A stretch of 64,000 bases of DNA, taken from assembly GCA_039916305.1 (NCBI GenBank), contig JBDSLR010000034.1, forward strand, positions 1 through 64,000, written 5' to 3'. Positions within the stretch are counted from its first letter, which is position 1, and the number at the start of each line of letters is the position of its first letter. This DNA is from JACMLD01 sp039916305 (GTDB lineage: Bacteria; Bacteroidota; Bacteroidia; Chitinophagales; Chitinophagaceae). Below are positions 36,311 to 45,709 of this stretch, piece after piece. The position numbers and the translations under genes are program-made. The notes beneath the pieces were generated by a model. The model was not told the origin of the DNA and did not search any database. It worked only from the letters and a program-made list of their open reading frames with translations.

Positions 36311-36442
36311 CCTTGCTGTGACCTGGGGTCTGCTGTCATTAAAAGATTAATTTAAAAGCCGCAAGAGGGCCTATTCAACAAATGTCTCTAATAACATGGT
36401 ATACTGCTATACATTCACCTGCTGGGTTCCACCGAAGCCGAT

Positions 36443-36874
36443 TTGGAATGGTACCAAATGCTGACTCGGACATTGATTGTTTTTATAGCTGCCCTCATCT
36501 TAATACGTGTGTCTGGTATGCGTACTTTTGGACTACAGACTCCTTTTGACATGGTAGTATATATCACCCTGGGAGGTATGCTGGATAGAACCATTATGGG
36601 GCATTATCCTTTTCTTCCATGCCTGGCAGCTTGTGCCGGCCTGGTTTTGCTGCACCGTTTATTTGCCGTACTTAGTTTTCACAGCAAATTTATTCATAAA
36701 CTTACGACGGGTAATCCTGTGTTGCTTTTTTCCGAAGGAAAAGAAAAACCGGAAAAAATGCAGAAACATGAAATCAGCCGTAAAGACCTGATGGTGACGA
36801 TTCGGGAAAATGGATTCGATAATTTGGATGGTATTCAATCTATTTGGCTTGAGCCGGACGGCACCTTAGCGTAA
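36443..36874 (+). CDS. DUF421 (YetF-like) membrane protein, short form
   Basis: The 143-residue protein has membrane helices at about 6-23 and 35-78, and the DUF421 signature LILIRVSGMRTFGLQTPFDMVVYITLGG at 20-47. The C-terminal cytoplasmic part contains SRKDLMVTIRENGFDNLDGIQSIWLEPDG. Full YetF proteins are around 200-230 residues, and this shorter form lacks the second half of the C-terminal domain. The family is stress- or sporulation-linked, with unknown function. Confidence 0.8.
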   Translation: MEWYQMLTRTLIVFIAALILIRVSGMRTFGLQTPFDMVVYITLGGMLDRTIMGHYPFLPCLAACAGLVLLHRLFAVLSFHSKFIHKLTTGNPVLLFSEGKEKPEKMQKHEISRKDLMVTIRENGFDNLDGIQSIWLEPDGTLA

Positions 36875-37188
36875 TAAAAAAGGAATAGTACGCTGCTAAA
36901 ACGCTGTGCATATAAAAGCATTCCATTCTAAAATTTTATATACACGCCTACAAAACAAGTGAGTCGGTTACGATTACCAAATTTGGCAAAAATTGCAGGC
37001 ATTGCCGCATGCAAATTACAACGCCACCTGCTATTATTCAAACTACTTCAACTAATGGCCGCCCCCTGCCCATACCATACCGACCTTTTAAACTTCATTA
37101 AAGAAGTGAGCCAACAATAGCGCATTAGAATGGCAGATGATTTGATACGTTTTGGCGATAAACCATTTAAATTAAAAATCAATGCGCT
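36875..37188. other. Gene-free stretch before the lysine-rich protein gene
   Basis: About 310 bases with no convincing frame, mixed composition and no strong hairpin. It must hold the promoter of the lysine-rich gene that starts at 37189. Confidence 0.35.
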
Positions 37189-37452
37189 ATGGCAAAGTAT
37201 TCTAAATCGGCGGGCAAAAAAGTAGAGAAAGTGATGAAAGAAAAAAAGAAAGGAACATTAAAAAGCGGCAGCGGTAAAAAAGTAACCAGCCGTAAGCAGG
37301 CAATCGCAATCGCCCTGTCTGAAGCAAGAAAAGCAGGGGCAAAAGTTCCTAAAAAAGCCGCATCAAAAAAGAAAACAGCGTTAAAGAAAAAGGCGGCGCC
37401 AACAAAGAAAGCGCCCGTTAAAAAGAAAGCAGCCGCCAAAAAGAAAAGATAA
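37189..37452 (+). CDS. Lysine-rich DUF6496-type small protein
   Basis: The 87-residue protein has an N-terminal part SAGKKVEKVMKEKKKGTLKS and VTSRKQAIAIALSEARKAG of the DUF6496 type, and a tail of repeated K and A (about 55-87) like a histone H1 tail, so it may bind nucleic acid. Such proteins are widespread in Bacteroidota stress gene groups. A hairpin terminator follows at 37466. Confidence 0.82.
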   Translation: MAKYSKSAGKKVEKVMKEKKKGTLKSGSGKKVTSRKQAIAIALSEARKAGAKVPKKAASKKKTALKKKAAPTKKAPVKKKAAAKKKR

Positions 37453-37465
37453 GATTATCAAAGAA

Positions 37466-37501
37466 TTAAAAGGAGGAACGCTTTGACCCTCCTCCTTTTA
37501 A
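37466..37501. terminator. Hairpin terminator between convergent genes
   Basis: TTAAAAGGAGGA (37466-37477) and TCCTCCTTTTAA (37490-37501) are perfect complements with a 12-base loop. They lie just after the lysine-rich gene (ends 37452) and before the lipoprotein gene on the opposite strand (ends 37520). Confidence 0.75.
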
Positions 37502-37519
37502 TGGCTGGCAAACTTGTCA

Positions 37520-37753
37520 TCAATGCTGGGGCTTGTTCACCGAATCTGCCGGCCTTACCGCGTTAATGCTATCCCTGCCCGGATAAGGGCTTGCACTATC
37601 TCCGCCTGCATAAGGAGTCCCCTTCCCTACTGCATCTCCTGTGCCCGCACTATCGGAAGTGCCGGCCCGGGCGGGTGTTTGATCGCTATTGTTGCAGGCC
37701 GCTGCGCCAATTATTATGCATGCAGCCGCAATTGATAGAAAATACTTGTTCAT
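37520..37753 (-). CDS. Small lipoprotein, hypothetical
   Basis: The 77-residue product has a signal peptide and a lipobox ending in IIIGAAAC (Cys about 20). The mature part, rich in G, S, D and A (for example SDSAGTGDAVGKGTPYAGG), looks unstructured. Similar small lipoproteins occur in Chitinophagaceae stress gene sets; the function is unknown. Confidence 0.65.
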   Translation of the reverse strand: MNKYFLSIAAACIIIGAAACNNSDQTPARAGTSDSAGTGDAVGKGTPYAGGDSASPYPGRDSINAVRPADSVNKPQH

Positions 37754-38031
37754 ATTATTTCATATTTGATTTAATTTTTATACCCACTGCTATCACACAA
37801 CCACTTTTTCAACAATATTTCACGGTAACATTGTTTTCTTATCCTACCACATGGATTTTTAGTAGTCCAAATAGGATTCAATTAATATACCAGAAATTAT
37901 GTTGTTAAACCTGGCGTTTAAATGTCAACCCTGTAATCCGGGAGCAAAATAATACAACGAATATGCCTGATATGTTGCGTATGTAGAAATAAACGGCCGG
38001 CTATTCGAAGGTGATTTGCCAGGCGTGCTAC

Positions 38032-39195
38032 CTAAAATATTATTGTGGAATCATCTTCGGGGAAAAAGCATTCAAAAGCAGTTCCGTTTTCGGCGTTGCT
38101 TACGGCCCTTATAAAGCCATTGTGCGCATACATAATTTTCTTTGCAATAGCCAGTCCGATACCTGCTCCCTTGTAGCGTTGAGTGGTGCCGCCTTTTTCA
38201 AAAATATTAAAAATCCGGTCCGCGTCACCGGGTTGAACGCCAATACCATTATCCTTTACAACCACACACAAATATTTTACATCCGGACTACTCTTACCGG
38301 CAATAGTATCGGAAGCAATGGCCGAACTACTAATATCAATTGCAGGCGTAACACTGTGATTAAATTTCAGGGCATTATCCAGCAGCTGATGAAATAACAT
38401 TTCCAGTTGTTTTCTGTGCCCCCGTATGGTACCCAGTGTGCCAACAGTTACTATTGCCTGCTTTTCTTTGATAACGGACTCCATGCTGGTCAGAAGGATT
38501 GTTACTATTTCTGTTAGATCTACCAACTCCCCCGGCTTGTCAATTATGTTTATCTGCGCCAGTTTAAGCATATCATCCAGCACAAGGTTCATTTTGGTAA
38601 GTGACGACTGTATACGGCGGAATGCAGCCCGTGCAGGATTGGATAGTTGCGCAGACTCTGTTTTCACCAGGTGTTCCACTGCAGTATAAATATACCTCAT
38701 GGGCTCTTTAACACTGCTTGTTCCGGTATAAGTAAAGTTGGCCAGCTCAGAACTGGTACTGAGTAACTGTGTATAACGCTTATCCAGCTCATCATTCAGC
38801 GCTTTTAGCTGCAACTCTGTTTTAATTCTATGGGAAACATCGTGGATAATATTTAATACGCCGTAAACTGTCCCATTGTCATTCAATAGCGGGATATAGT
38901 TATTCTCCAGGTGAAAACGATGCCTGAATGCAGCTGAGGGCGGCAGGAAGGTTTTAAATCCCTCAAAACATCGGGTAATAGCATAGTGGGTTTCTTTATC
39001 TGCTAACATCTCCGGGTAAACCGTCCGTAAATTATTGCCCAATGCTGCAGTCTTCATGAGCCCGGTAATATTTTCGGTCGTTTTATTCCATGCTGTCACC
39101 TCCCAGTTCAAGTTGAAGCTTATAAAGCCATCGATACTGCTGTCTATGAGTAAATCCGATAATGAGTTACCTACATGTTCCATGGCGGTTTTCAT
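38032..39195 (-). CDS. PAS-containing histidine-kinase-like protein lacking the phospho-acceptor histidine
   Basis: Residues about 10-125 are a PAS sensor (ENITGLMKTAALGNNLRTVY). Residues about 150-225 correspond to the dimerisation region and about 250-387 to the ATPase domain, with DNGIGVQPGD and GAGIGLAIAKKIM. The normal 'ASHDLKEPLR' reads GTSSVKEPMR here, with Ser at the place of the phosphorylated His. It may therefore be a pseudokinase that binds a partner instead of phosphorylating it. It lies downstream of the CheB/CheR kinase and the receiver gene, four bases from the latter, and probably shares their transcript. Confidence 0.88.
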   Translation of the reverse strand: MKTAMEHVGNSLSDLLIDSSIDGFISFNLNWEVTAWNKTTENITGLMKTAALGNNLRTVYPEMLADKETHYAITRCFEGFKTFLPPSAAFRHRFHLENNYIPLLNDNGTVYGVLNIIHDVSHRIKTELQLKALNDELDKRYTQLLSTSSELANFTYTGTSSVKEPMRYIYTAVEHLVKTESAQLSNPARAAFRRIQSSLTKMNLVLDDMLKLAQINIIDKPGELVDLTEIVTILLTSMESVIKEKQAIVTVGTLGTIRGHRKQLEMLFHQLLDNALKFNHSVTPAIDISSSAIASDTIAGKSSPDVKYLCVVVKDNGIGVQPGDADRIFNIFEKGGTTQRYKGAGIGLAIAKKIMYAHNGFIRAVSNAENGTAFECFFPEDDSTIIF

Positions 39196-39199
39196 AGCA

Positions 39200-39580
39200 C
39201 TACTGTTTTTCGATAGAATTACCTGTGATATTCATCAGCTGTTTAACCAACTCAACCAGGATAGCGGTTTTAAAAGGTTTGGCAAGAAACGCATCTGCGC
39301 CAGCGTCAAGAGCTTCTCTTTCTGCCCTGTTGCTGGCCGAAATTATAATTACAGGCGTCTTTTTAATTCCTTCCCGCGCACGCAGGAATTTAAAAATATC
39401 AAGCCCGTCTACACCTGTCAATTGTTTGTCAATGATAAATAAATCTGGTTCCCGGATGGTATTTGCCAATACCGCTTCACCGTCTCCATAAATCTGCACA
39501 TCAAAGCCTGCCCTCGCAAGAATTATTTCAAATACATCCCTTATAGGAGCATCATCATCAATTACAATTATCTTTCTCAT
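39200..39580 (-). CDS. Single-domain response regulator
   Basis: The 126-residue product, from the ATG at 39580 (MRKIIVIDDD), is a receiver domain with D9/D10, the phosphorylation site at about 54 in FIIDKQLTG and K at about 106 in LAKPF. There is no output domain. A longer frame starts at 39655 and would overlap the upstream kinase gene (stop 39591); the ATG at 39580 gives a normal receiver. It lies between the CheB/CheR-kinase and the His-less kinase-like gene, so it may be the target of the former. Confidence 0.9.
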   Translation of the reverse strand: MRKIIVIDDDAPIRDVFEIILARAGFDVQIYGDGEAVLANTIREPDLFIIDKQLTGVDGLDIFKFLRAREGIKKTPVIIISASNRAEREALDAGADAFLAKPFKTAILVELVKQLMNITGNSIEKQ

Positions 39581-39590
39581 TACCCAGTCA

Positions 39591-42500
39591 TTATTTATTA
39601 GTTTCAGGAATGGTGAACGAAAACCTGCTACCAGCACCGGGTTGACTGATAACATTCATTGCTCCACCATGGCGTTTAATTATCCCTGCTGTAATATATA
39701 GCCCAAGACCCATACCCGCGGCCTGGTTAGCCCCTGGGTTGGCTACCCTGAAAAACCGATCAAATACTTTTTCGTGCATGTCCTCAGGTATACCTACACC
39801 CTCATCAGTAACCGCTACATTTACGCCCGTTTTATCATATTTGCTTTCCACAGTAACAGTGCCGCCGCCCGGTGAATATTTTACCGCATTGTTTAGCAGG
39901 TTAATCAAAACCTGCGTAATTCTTTCCCTGTCAGCATTCACGGCAGGCAGTCCACCCTTTTTAATAACAAATTTATGTTGTGTTGTCAGATGCTGCATAT
40001 CCTGTACACATTCCTCAATAAGTATATTCAGATCAAATGGCTGTATATGCAGTGAGAGGTGGCCTTCTGCAATGCGGGTATTATCCAGCAGATCGTTAAT
40101 TAAATAGTTCAGCCGTTCCACCTGGTTATTAAGTTTCTCCATGTATTGAAGGGTTATGTCGTCATTTACGCCCTGCAGCATACTCTGGATAATCTCCGCA
40201 TAGGCCATGATGCTGGTTAGCGGGGTCTTCAGCTCATGACTGGCAATATTGATAAAATCTTCTTTCTCCTTTTCCAATTTTTTACGTTCAGTAATGTCGT
40301 ACATAACGCCCACCATCCTGGAAATTTTTCCATTTTCGGGTGTAATGGCCCTGCCATAACCACTCATCCAGCGGGTATCTTTTTGCAGTTCCCGGATCAC
40401 CCTGAATTCAGCATGAAAGACGCCCATTCCTGTAACCGCTTCCTGCAGTTCCCGGCCTACCGCCTCCACATCATCGGGATGTAAAAATGTAAAAAAATAA
40501 TCTAACGATACCGGGCCGGGCCGGGGCTCAATACCCAGCAATACAAAGCTTTGTTCATTCCAGGCAATAAATCCATCCGCAATATTCCAGTCCCAGGCAC
40601 CCATTTCAGCTGAGCGCAATGCAATCCGGTACCGTTCTTCCAACGCCCTGAGTGCCTGTTCTGCCTCTTTCTGCATGGTAATTTCCCGGGCTACCTTTAC
40701 AAAACCGCGCAGTTCATTACCGTTATACATGGGCGACATTACGCCGCTCACAAATAGAAGCACACCATCTTTGCGTTTGTGCCAGCGCTCGTCTGCTGCC
40801 CGGCCATTTAAAGCGGCCAGTGTCATTTCCTTTTCAGGCGCTTCGTTTTTTATATCTTCATCTGTAAATATAATATGTGCCGGCGACCCTAAAATTTCCT
40901 GCTCAGAATATCCAAAAATGTTGGAGGCGCCCCGGTTCCAGTTCTCAATGAGACCACTTGTATTGACGGTGATGATGGCAAAATCGGTAGCGCTTTCCAG
41001 GGTTACACGCAACCGTTCACTACTTTGCCTCAGGTCTTGCTCAGCATTCTTGAGGTCATCTATATCCGTTGCCGTACCGAACCAACTGTCAATGCCGTCA
41101 TGGGTATCATACGGCATCGGAACATTGCGTATAATATGCCAGCGGTATATACCATCGGCACGCTTCAGGCGCATTTCCATTTCCAGTGCATGGCCTTGCC
41201 TAAGCTTCTCTTCCCAAAGCGGTATCACCAGTCCAGCTTCATCGGGATGAACAATGCCCTGCCACCCGATCTGCAAAGAATCGGCTGTTGCAAGCCCCGT
41301 ATAATCAATCCAGCGCTGGTTAAAATAATTAGATTTTCCTTCTTTATCATTCGTCCAGATCAATTGCGGTATGGCATCGTTCAATATCCGGAAACGCTTT
41401 TCCGATTTCCGGATATTTTCTTCCGAGGCTTTACGGCCTGTAATGTCTACAAATGTGATAACAATTCCGTTTATATAATCTTCAGAAGTACGGTAAGGAA
41501 GCATCCGCATCATAAAAGTCCGTTGATCGGAACAATTTACCTCACGCTCAACGGTTGACAGATTAGCTAATACTGTTTCCATATCCTGCAGCAGGTTGCT
41601 TGGCTCCAGGTGACTGGTGATATCAGATAAGGGGCGGCCATAGTCAGATGGAATCAGGTTAAATATTGAACAGGCCTGGGGCGTAAACAGCATCACCCTG
41701 AAACTCCGGTCCAGGAAAATAGTTCCAATACCCACAGAATTAATAAGGTTCTGCAGGTTGTTACCTGCAATGGTTGTTTCTTCAATTTTAACTTTTAATT
41801 CCTGGTTAACTGTTCGCAACTCCTCGTTGATTGACTGCAGTTCTTCTTTGCTTGTTTCCAATTCTTCTGCGGATGAGCGCAGCTCTTCATTCATTGCCTG
41901 CAACTCTTCATTGGATGCCTTTAACTCTTCTGCCTGGAATTCATGTTCCTCAACAGCAGTACGCAATTGCGTTTTCATCTGTATCAGCTCTTCTTCCAGT
42001 TGCATGGCCACGGGTTGATCAGCAGCAATTTGAAATTCTTTATTAATGTCCCCATGCACCGGCTCAAAAATCACCAGTATAAACCCTTTGGCAATATCAT
42101 TTTCACGCAGCACCGGCTTCAGCACCAGGTTGATGATTTCCGGCTTACTGTTGGTAAGATTTACTTTTAGCGATTTTACATGGACTGTTGTTTTGTTCTG
42201 TACAGACTGGTATAACGCCGATCGCAACTCAAGCCGGATTTCCGGCCTGATTAGTTTAAGCAGGTTTTTCGACAATTCGCCTCCTGCCACCTGCAGGTAC
42301 CGGCCTGCTGTTTGGGAGATATGCACAATATCATAATCTTCATTGACCACCACCGAAGGCGGCGCATATTCTTCCAGCAACCGCTGGTGAAGATCTCCAT
42401 ACGTAATTCTTTCCAATGCCTTTTGTTCAGACTCGCGGGATGCTACGATGGTGCGTGCTGAAAACACCGTAGGTACAGGTACAGAATCTGGTACCGTATA

Positions 42501-43979
42501 GGCCCTTGTAACAACCTGTCTTGCCTGGAAAATATGCATTTCCTTATTGAAATGTGCAAATAAATCACTTGATCCTTCCACAGATTCAGAAGACCCAAGG
42601 AAAAGAAAAGCGCCTGGATTTAGTGCAAAATGAAAAGTCTCCAGTACACGCTCCTGCGCGGTATGGTTAATATAAATCAGCACATTCCTGCAGCTCAGCA
42701 GATCAAGGTGTGAAAAAGGTGGGTCCTTGATAAAATTATGATGGGCAAACAAAATCATTTCCCGGATTTCGCGGCGTACCCTGTATACATCTCCTTCTTT
42801 GTTGAAAAAAAGCCTGAGCCGTTCCGCCGATACATCTGCCGCGTCATTGATTGTGTATAACCCCTCTCTGGCAACAGCTATAGCAGCCTCGTCAATATCA
42901 GTCCCAAACAATTGTATTTTTGGTGGGTCTGTCATGCCAATCAATTTTTCTGCACACAGTATGGCGATAGAATAGGCTTCTTCGCCGGTAGCGCAGCCGG
43001 CCACCCAAATCCGTATCTGCTGGCCGGGCATCCGGTTTTCAATTAACCTGGGTAGTACTTCTTTTTCCAGTACTTCAAAGGCTTTCGGATCCCTGAAGAA
43101 ATTGGTAACGGAAATAAGAATATCCTTTAAAAGTGAAGTGCACTCTTCCGCGTGTTCACGCAGGTAATCCGCGTAGGCAGGAAGGTCGGATAGATTTTTA
43201 ATATTGATACGGCGCTCAATACGGCGTAATAATGTTGGCCGTTTGTAATTGGAAAAATCATGACCGGTTCTTATCCGCAGGTGAGTAAATATTTCACGCA
43301 AGGCAGCCTGCTGCTCCTGCTCAAGATTGTCCGGAACTGCCGGTGGCACATGTATATTTATCCGTTGTTTATAACTAATAATTTTTTCAGGCAGCTGGCT
43401 AACTGGCAATACTTCATCTACCAGGCCGGTGGCAATGGCATTGCGCGGCATTTCATTGAACTCAGCCTCCCGCGGACTTTGTACAAAAGCGCCACCGCCT
43501 TTTTCTTTAATGTGCTTAAGTCCCATAGAACCATTGGCGCCGGTACCGGACAGGATTACACAAATAGCCCGTACGCCGTATGCAGTAGCCAGGGTACGGA
43601 AAAAAATATCTACCGGCGCCCGTCTATCTTGTACTAATAAATTGGGGGATACATGAATTTCATCTCCCTCAACCGTTAGGTGATGATTGGGGGAAATCAC
43701 GTAAATAGCATCTGCTACTATTTTAACGGGTTCGACTACTTTCTGCACAGGCATTTTTGCTGATACCTGTAAGAGTTCAGCCAGTTTGCTGTCATGGTCG
43801 GGGGATAGATGTAATATAACAACGTACGCCGCACCCGAATTGGCAGGAACATTCTCAAAAAAAATGCGAAGCGCCTGGATGCCCCCCGCTGATGCACCGA
43901 TGCCCACCACAAAAAAATCGGCATTGTCAGCGGATTTGGGCCCTGCTCCGTTGTTATCTGCGGATGAATGGCTGAACAT
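39591..43979 (-). CDS. CheB-CheR-PAS-histidine kinase fusion
   Basis: The 1462-residue protein combines these parts in order. A CheB methylesterase-like domain (20-200) has S30 in GASAGG and H57, but N149 in GTGANG where Asp is expected. A CheR methyltransferase (about 225-475) has WVAGCATGEEAYSIAI. A coiled coil (about 655-745) has the pattern EELxxxNEEL. About four PAS domains (about 745-1230) are followed by a histidine kinase with H1248 in SHELKTP and a complete ATPase domain. It is known in many soil bacteria as 'chemotaxis protein CheB / PAS sensor kinase'. No chemoreceptor is near, so its role is probably not classical chemotaxis. A receiver and a His-less kinase-like gene follow. Confidence 0.95.
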   Translation of the reverse strand: MFSHSSADNNGAGPKSADNADFFVVGIGASAGGIQALRIFFENVPANSGAAYVVILHLSPDHDSKLAELLQVSAKMPVQKVVEPVKIVADAIYVISPNHHLTVEGDEIHVSPNLLVQDRRAPVDIFFRTLATAYGVRAICVILSGTGANGSMGLKHIKEKGGGAFVQSPREAEFNEMPRNAIATGLVDEVLPVSQLPEKIISYKQRINIHVPPAVPDNLEQEQQAALREIFTHLRIRTGHDFSNYKRPTLLRRIERRINIKNLSDLPAYADYLREHAEECTSLLKDILISVTNFFRDPKAFEVLEKEVLPRLIENRMPGQQIRIWVAGCATGEEAYSIAILCAEKLIGMTDPPKIQLFGTDIDEAAIAVAREGLYTINDAADVSAERLRLFFNKEGDVYRVRREIREMILFAHHNFIKDPPFSHLDLLSCRNVLIYINHTAQERVLETFHFALNPGAFLFLGSSESVEGSSDLFAHFNKEMHIFQARQVVTRAYTVPDSVPVPTVFSARTIVASRESEQKALERITYGDLHQRLLEEYAPPSVVVNEDYDIVHISQTAGRYLQVAGGELSKNLLKLIRPEIRLELRSALYQSVQNKTTVHVKSLKVNLTNSKPEIINLVLKPVLRENDIAKGFILVIFEPVHGDINKEFQIAADQPVAMQLEEELIQMKTQLRTAVEEHEFQAEELKASNEELQAMNEELRSSAEELETSKEELQSINEELRTVNQELKVKIEETTIAGNNLQNLINSVGIGTIFLDRSFRVMLFTPQACSIFNLIPSDYGRPLSDITSHLEPSNLLQDMETVLANLSTVEREVNCSDQRTFMMRMLPYRTSEDYINGIVITFVDITGRKASEENIRKSEKRFRILNDAIPQLIWTNDKEGKSNYFNQRWIDYTGLATADSLQIGWQGIVHPDEAGLVIPLWEEKLRQGHALEMEMRLKRADGIYRWHIIRNVPMPYDTHDGIDSWFGTATDIDDLKNAEQDLRQSSERLRVTLESATDFAIITVNTSGLIENWNRGASNIFGYSEQEILGSPAHIIFTDEDIKNEAPEKEMTLAALNGRAADERWHKRKDGVLLFVSGVMSPMYNGNELRGFVKVAREITMQKEAEQALRALEERYRIALRSAEMGAWDWNIADGFIAWNEQSFVLLGIEPRPGPVSLDYFFTFLHPDDVEAVGRELQEAVTGMGVFHAEFRVIRELQKDTRWMSGYGRAITPENGKISRMVGVMYDITERKKLEKEKEDFINIASHELKTPLTSIMAYAEIIQSMLQGVNDDITLQYMEKLNNQVERLNYLINDLLDNTRIAEGHLSLHIQPFDLNILIEECVQDMQHLTTQHKFVIKKGGLPAVNADRERITQVLINLLNNAVKYSPGGGTVTVESKYDKTGVNVAVTDEGVGIPEDMHEKVFDRFFRVANPGANQAAGMGLGLYITAGIIKRHGGAMNVISQPGAGSRFSFTIPETNK

Positions 43980-44070
43980 AGTAATAGTTTTTCATGGTCT
44001 CTCCATAAATTTCTGGTCTTATAACACAACAAGGTAACGCAAAACTGCCACCCAACTTCCGCCCTACGGC

Positions 44071-45150
44071 TTATTCTGTCTTGCCAGCCCTGCGCAATGC
44101 TTCTAACCCTGCATGAAATGCTTCTATGCTGCATGTATCAACCTGCTCAGCAAGGTATTTGATAACTGTAGCCAGGTGCTGTGTTCGCCGGGCGCTTGAA
44201 AAACAAACGCTGGCTTCGGCCGGTTGATTGAGTGCCGCATACTCATCACCAATCATATTCAACAGAAATAATTTTTCCTCCGCTGCGCGCAATGAATTCC
44301 ATAAACTTATTTCAATTGCATCGCCCACACCCGCCAGCAAACTATTGGCCGAATAAGCATGCCCGGTATGACAGCGGAAACGGCTTCGCCCGCTTTCCTG
44401 TATTGCGGATAATACACCATGACATTCAGGACAACTTAAACGCGAAGCTTGGCCCAGCGCCATGATATCTTCATAAGGTATTTCCTTTTCCAGCGCAACG
44501 GCAATCTCAGTAAGTTCACTTCCATTTTCCGGCAGGTTTTCATCGGGTATAAGTTCGAACGATATTTTCTGTGGGGCACTAAAGTTTCCCTGGAGTGCCC
44601 CTGCTATGGCAGCGGCTGGCAAACGCAGGTCAACCTGTACTGCCCGAAGTGCATTTGCTGGCATAGACGGCTCTTCGGCCTCGTCGGGCTCCTGTACAAT
44701 GGTGAACCCGCCACGGTACTTAATATTCCATAATCCAGCGGTACCATCATCCATTGCACCAGACAATATAATACCTGTAACACGCTCGCGGTGATAATAA
44801 GCTGCCGACCGGAACAACGGATCAATAGCAGGGCGAAACATATTTTCTTTTGGTCCGCGTGTTACCCGCACCAAATTTTTTTCTATTACCAAATGCCTGT
44901 CGGGCGGCGCAACGTATATTCTGCCTCCGATAAGCGGTTCATTATCTATAGCATGTGCGGCTGGTAATGTATTGAGTTTATTCAGGATGACAGGCAGCAT
45001 GCTTGTGCTGGACGGTGCCAGGTGCCAAACCACAAAAATTGCATGCGGAAAATCATGCGGTAAGCCAGCAATTATTTTTTTAAGGGCATCCAATCCTCCG
45101 GCAGAAGCACCAATCACTATTACCCTGCTATTAACTTTCAGTTTACTCAT
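44071..45150 (-). CDS. Stand-alone CheB-type methylesterase protein
   Basis: The 359-residue protein has the CheB catalytic triad: S16 in GASAGG, H43 in WHLAPSS and D135 in SGAMDDGTAG. It has no receiver domain. After the CheB domain (about 1-195) the C-terminal part carries a putative zinc site, CPECHG (about 245-250) and CHTGHAY, which suggests a metal-binding tail. Such stand-alone CheB proteins occur in non-motile Bacteroidota with unknown targets. It sits 91 bases upstream of the CheB/CheR kinase gene on the same strand. Confidence 0.88.
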   Translation of the reverse strand: MSKLKVNSRVIVIGASAGGLDALKKIIAGLPHDFPHAIFVVWHLAPSSTSMLPVILNKLNTLPAAHAIDNEPLIGGRIYVAPPDRHLVIEKNLVRVTRGPKENMFRPAIDPLFRSAAYYHRERVTGIILSGAMDDGTAGLWNIKYRGGFTIVQEPDEAEEPSMPANALRAVQVDLRLPAAAIAGALQGNFSAPQKISFELIPDENLPENGSELTEIAVALEKEIPYEDIMALGQASRLSCPECHGVLSAIQESGRSRFRCHTGHAYSANSLLAGVGDAIEISLWNSLRAAEEKLFLLNMIGDEYAALNQPAEASVCFSSARRTQHLATVIKYLAEQVDTCSIEAFHAGLEALRRAGKTE

Positions 45151-45340
45151 GTTGATAAACTATTTTTTTCATGAACTATACAGGTAATGCTAACTGTGTA
45201 CCACATTACTGGAACCAATTGTGGCTGCATTTGTGAAGAAGATTGCATGGGGTGAAAAAAGCTATCACTGAATATAAGCGATGGAAAAAATGCCAGCCAA
45301 GGTGCAGGACCATGCTGGCGGATGATAATATTTACAAAGA

Positions 45341-45709
45341 TTAGTTCACGAAACTTCTGACCAACCGTAATAAATTATCAATTTTAAATGGTTTTTCAAT
45401 AAATTCATCGGCTCCTGCCTCCAGGCACTCTTCCCTTTTTTTATAGTAGGCAGAAAACATAATTACTGCAACGCCCGACAATTTTTTATTTTGTTTGATC
45501 GTCCTGCACACATTACAACCATCGGCCCAGCCGAGATTTTTATCAAGTAATATAAGATTGGGTGATATATTTATGATACTGTCGTCCAGATCGTCAAGCC
45601 GGGTTGTTGTTGAAACCCTATACCCCTGCTTATTCAGTATAAAGCTCACAGTGAGAAGAATATCCTGGTTATCATCTACTACCAATATATGCGGCTGAGG
45701 GTTGGACAT
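45341..45709 (-). CDS. Single-domain response regulator
   Basis: The 122-residue product starts MSNPQPHILVVDDNQDIL. It has the D11/D12 pocket, the phosphorylation site at D55 in LILLDKNLGW and K in EKPFK. There is no output domain. It could receive phosphate from any kinase of this block. It precedes the stand-alone CheB gene on the same strand, with about 190 bases between. Confidence 0.88.
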   Translation of the reverse strand: MSNPQPHILVVDDNQDILLTVSFILNKQGYRVSTTTRLDDLDDSIINISPNLILLDKNLGWADGCNVCRTIKQNKKLSGVAVIMFSAYYKKREECLEAGADEFIEKPFKIDNLLRLVRSFVN

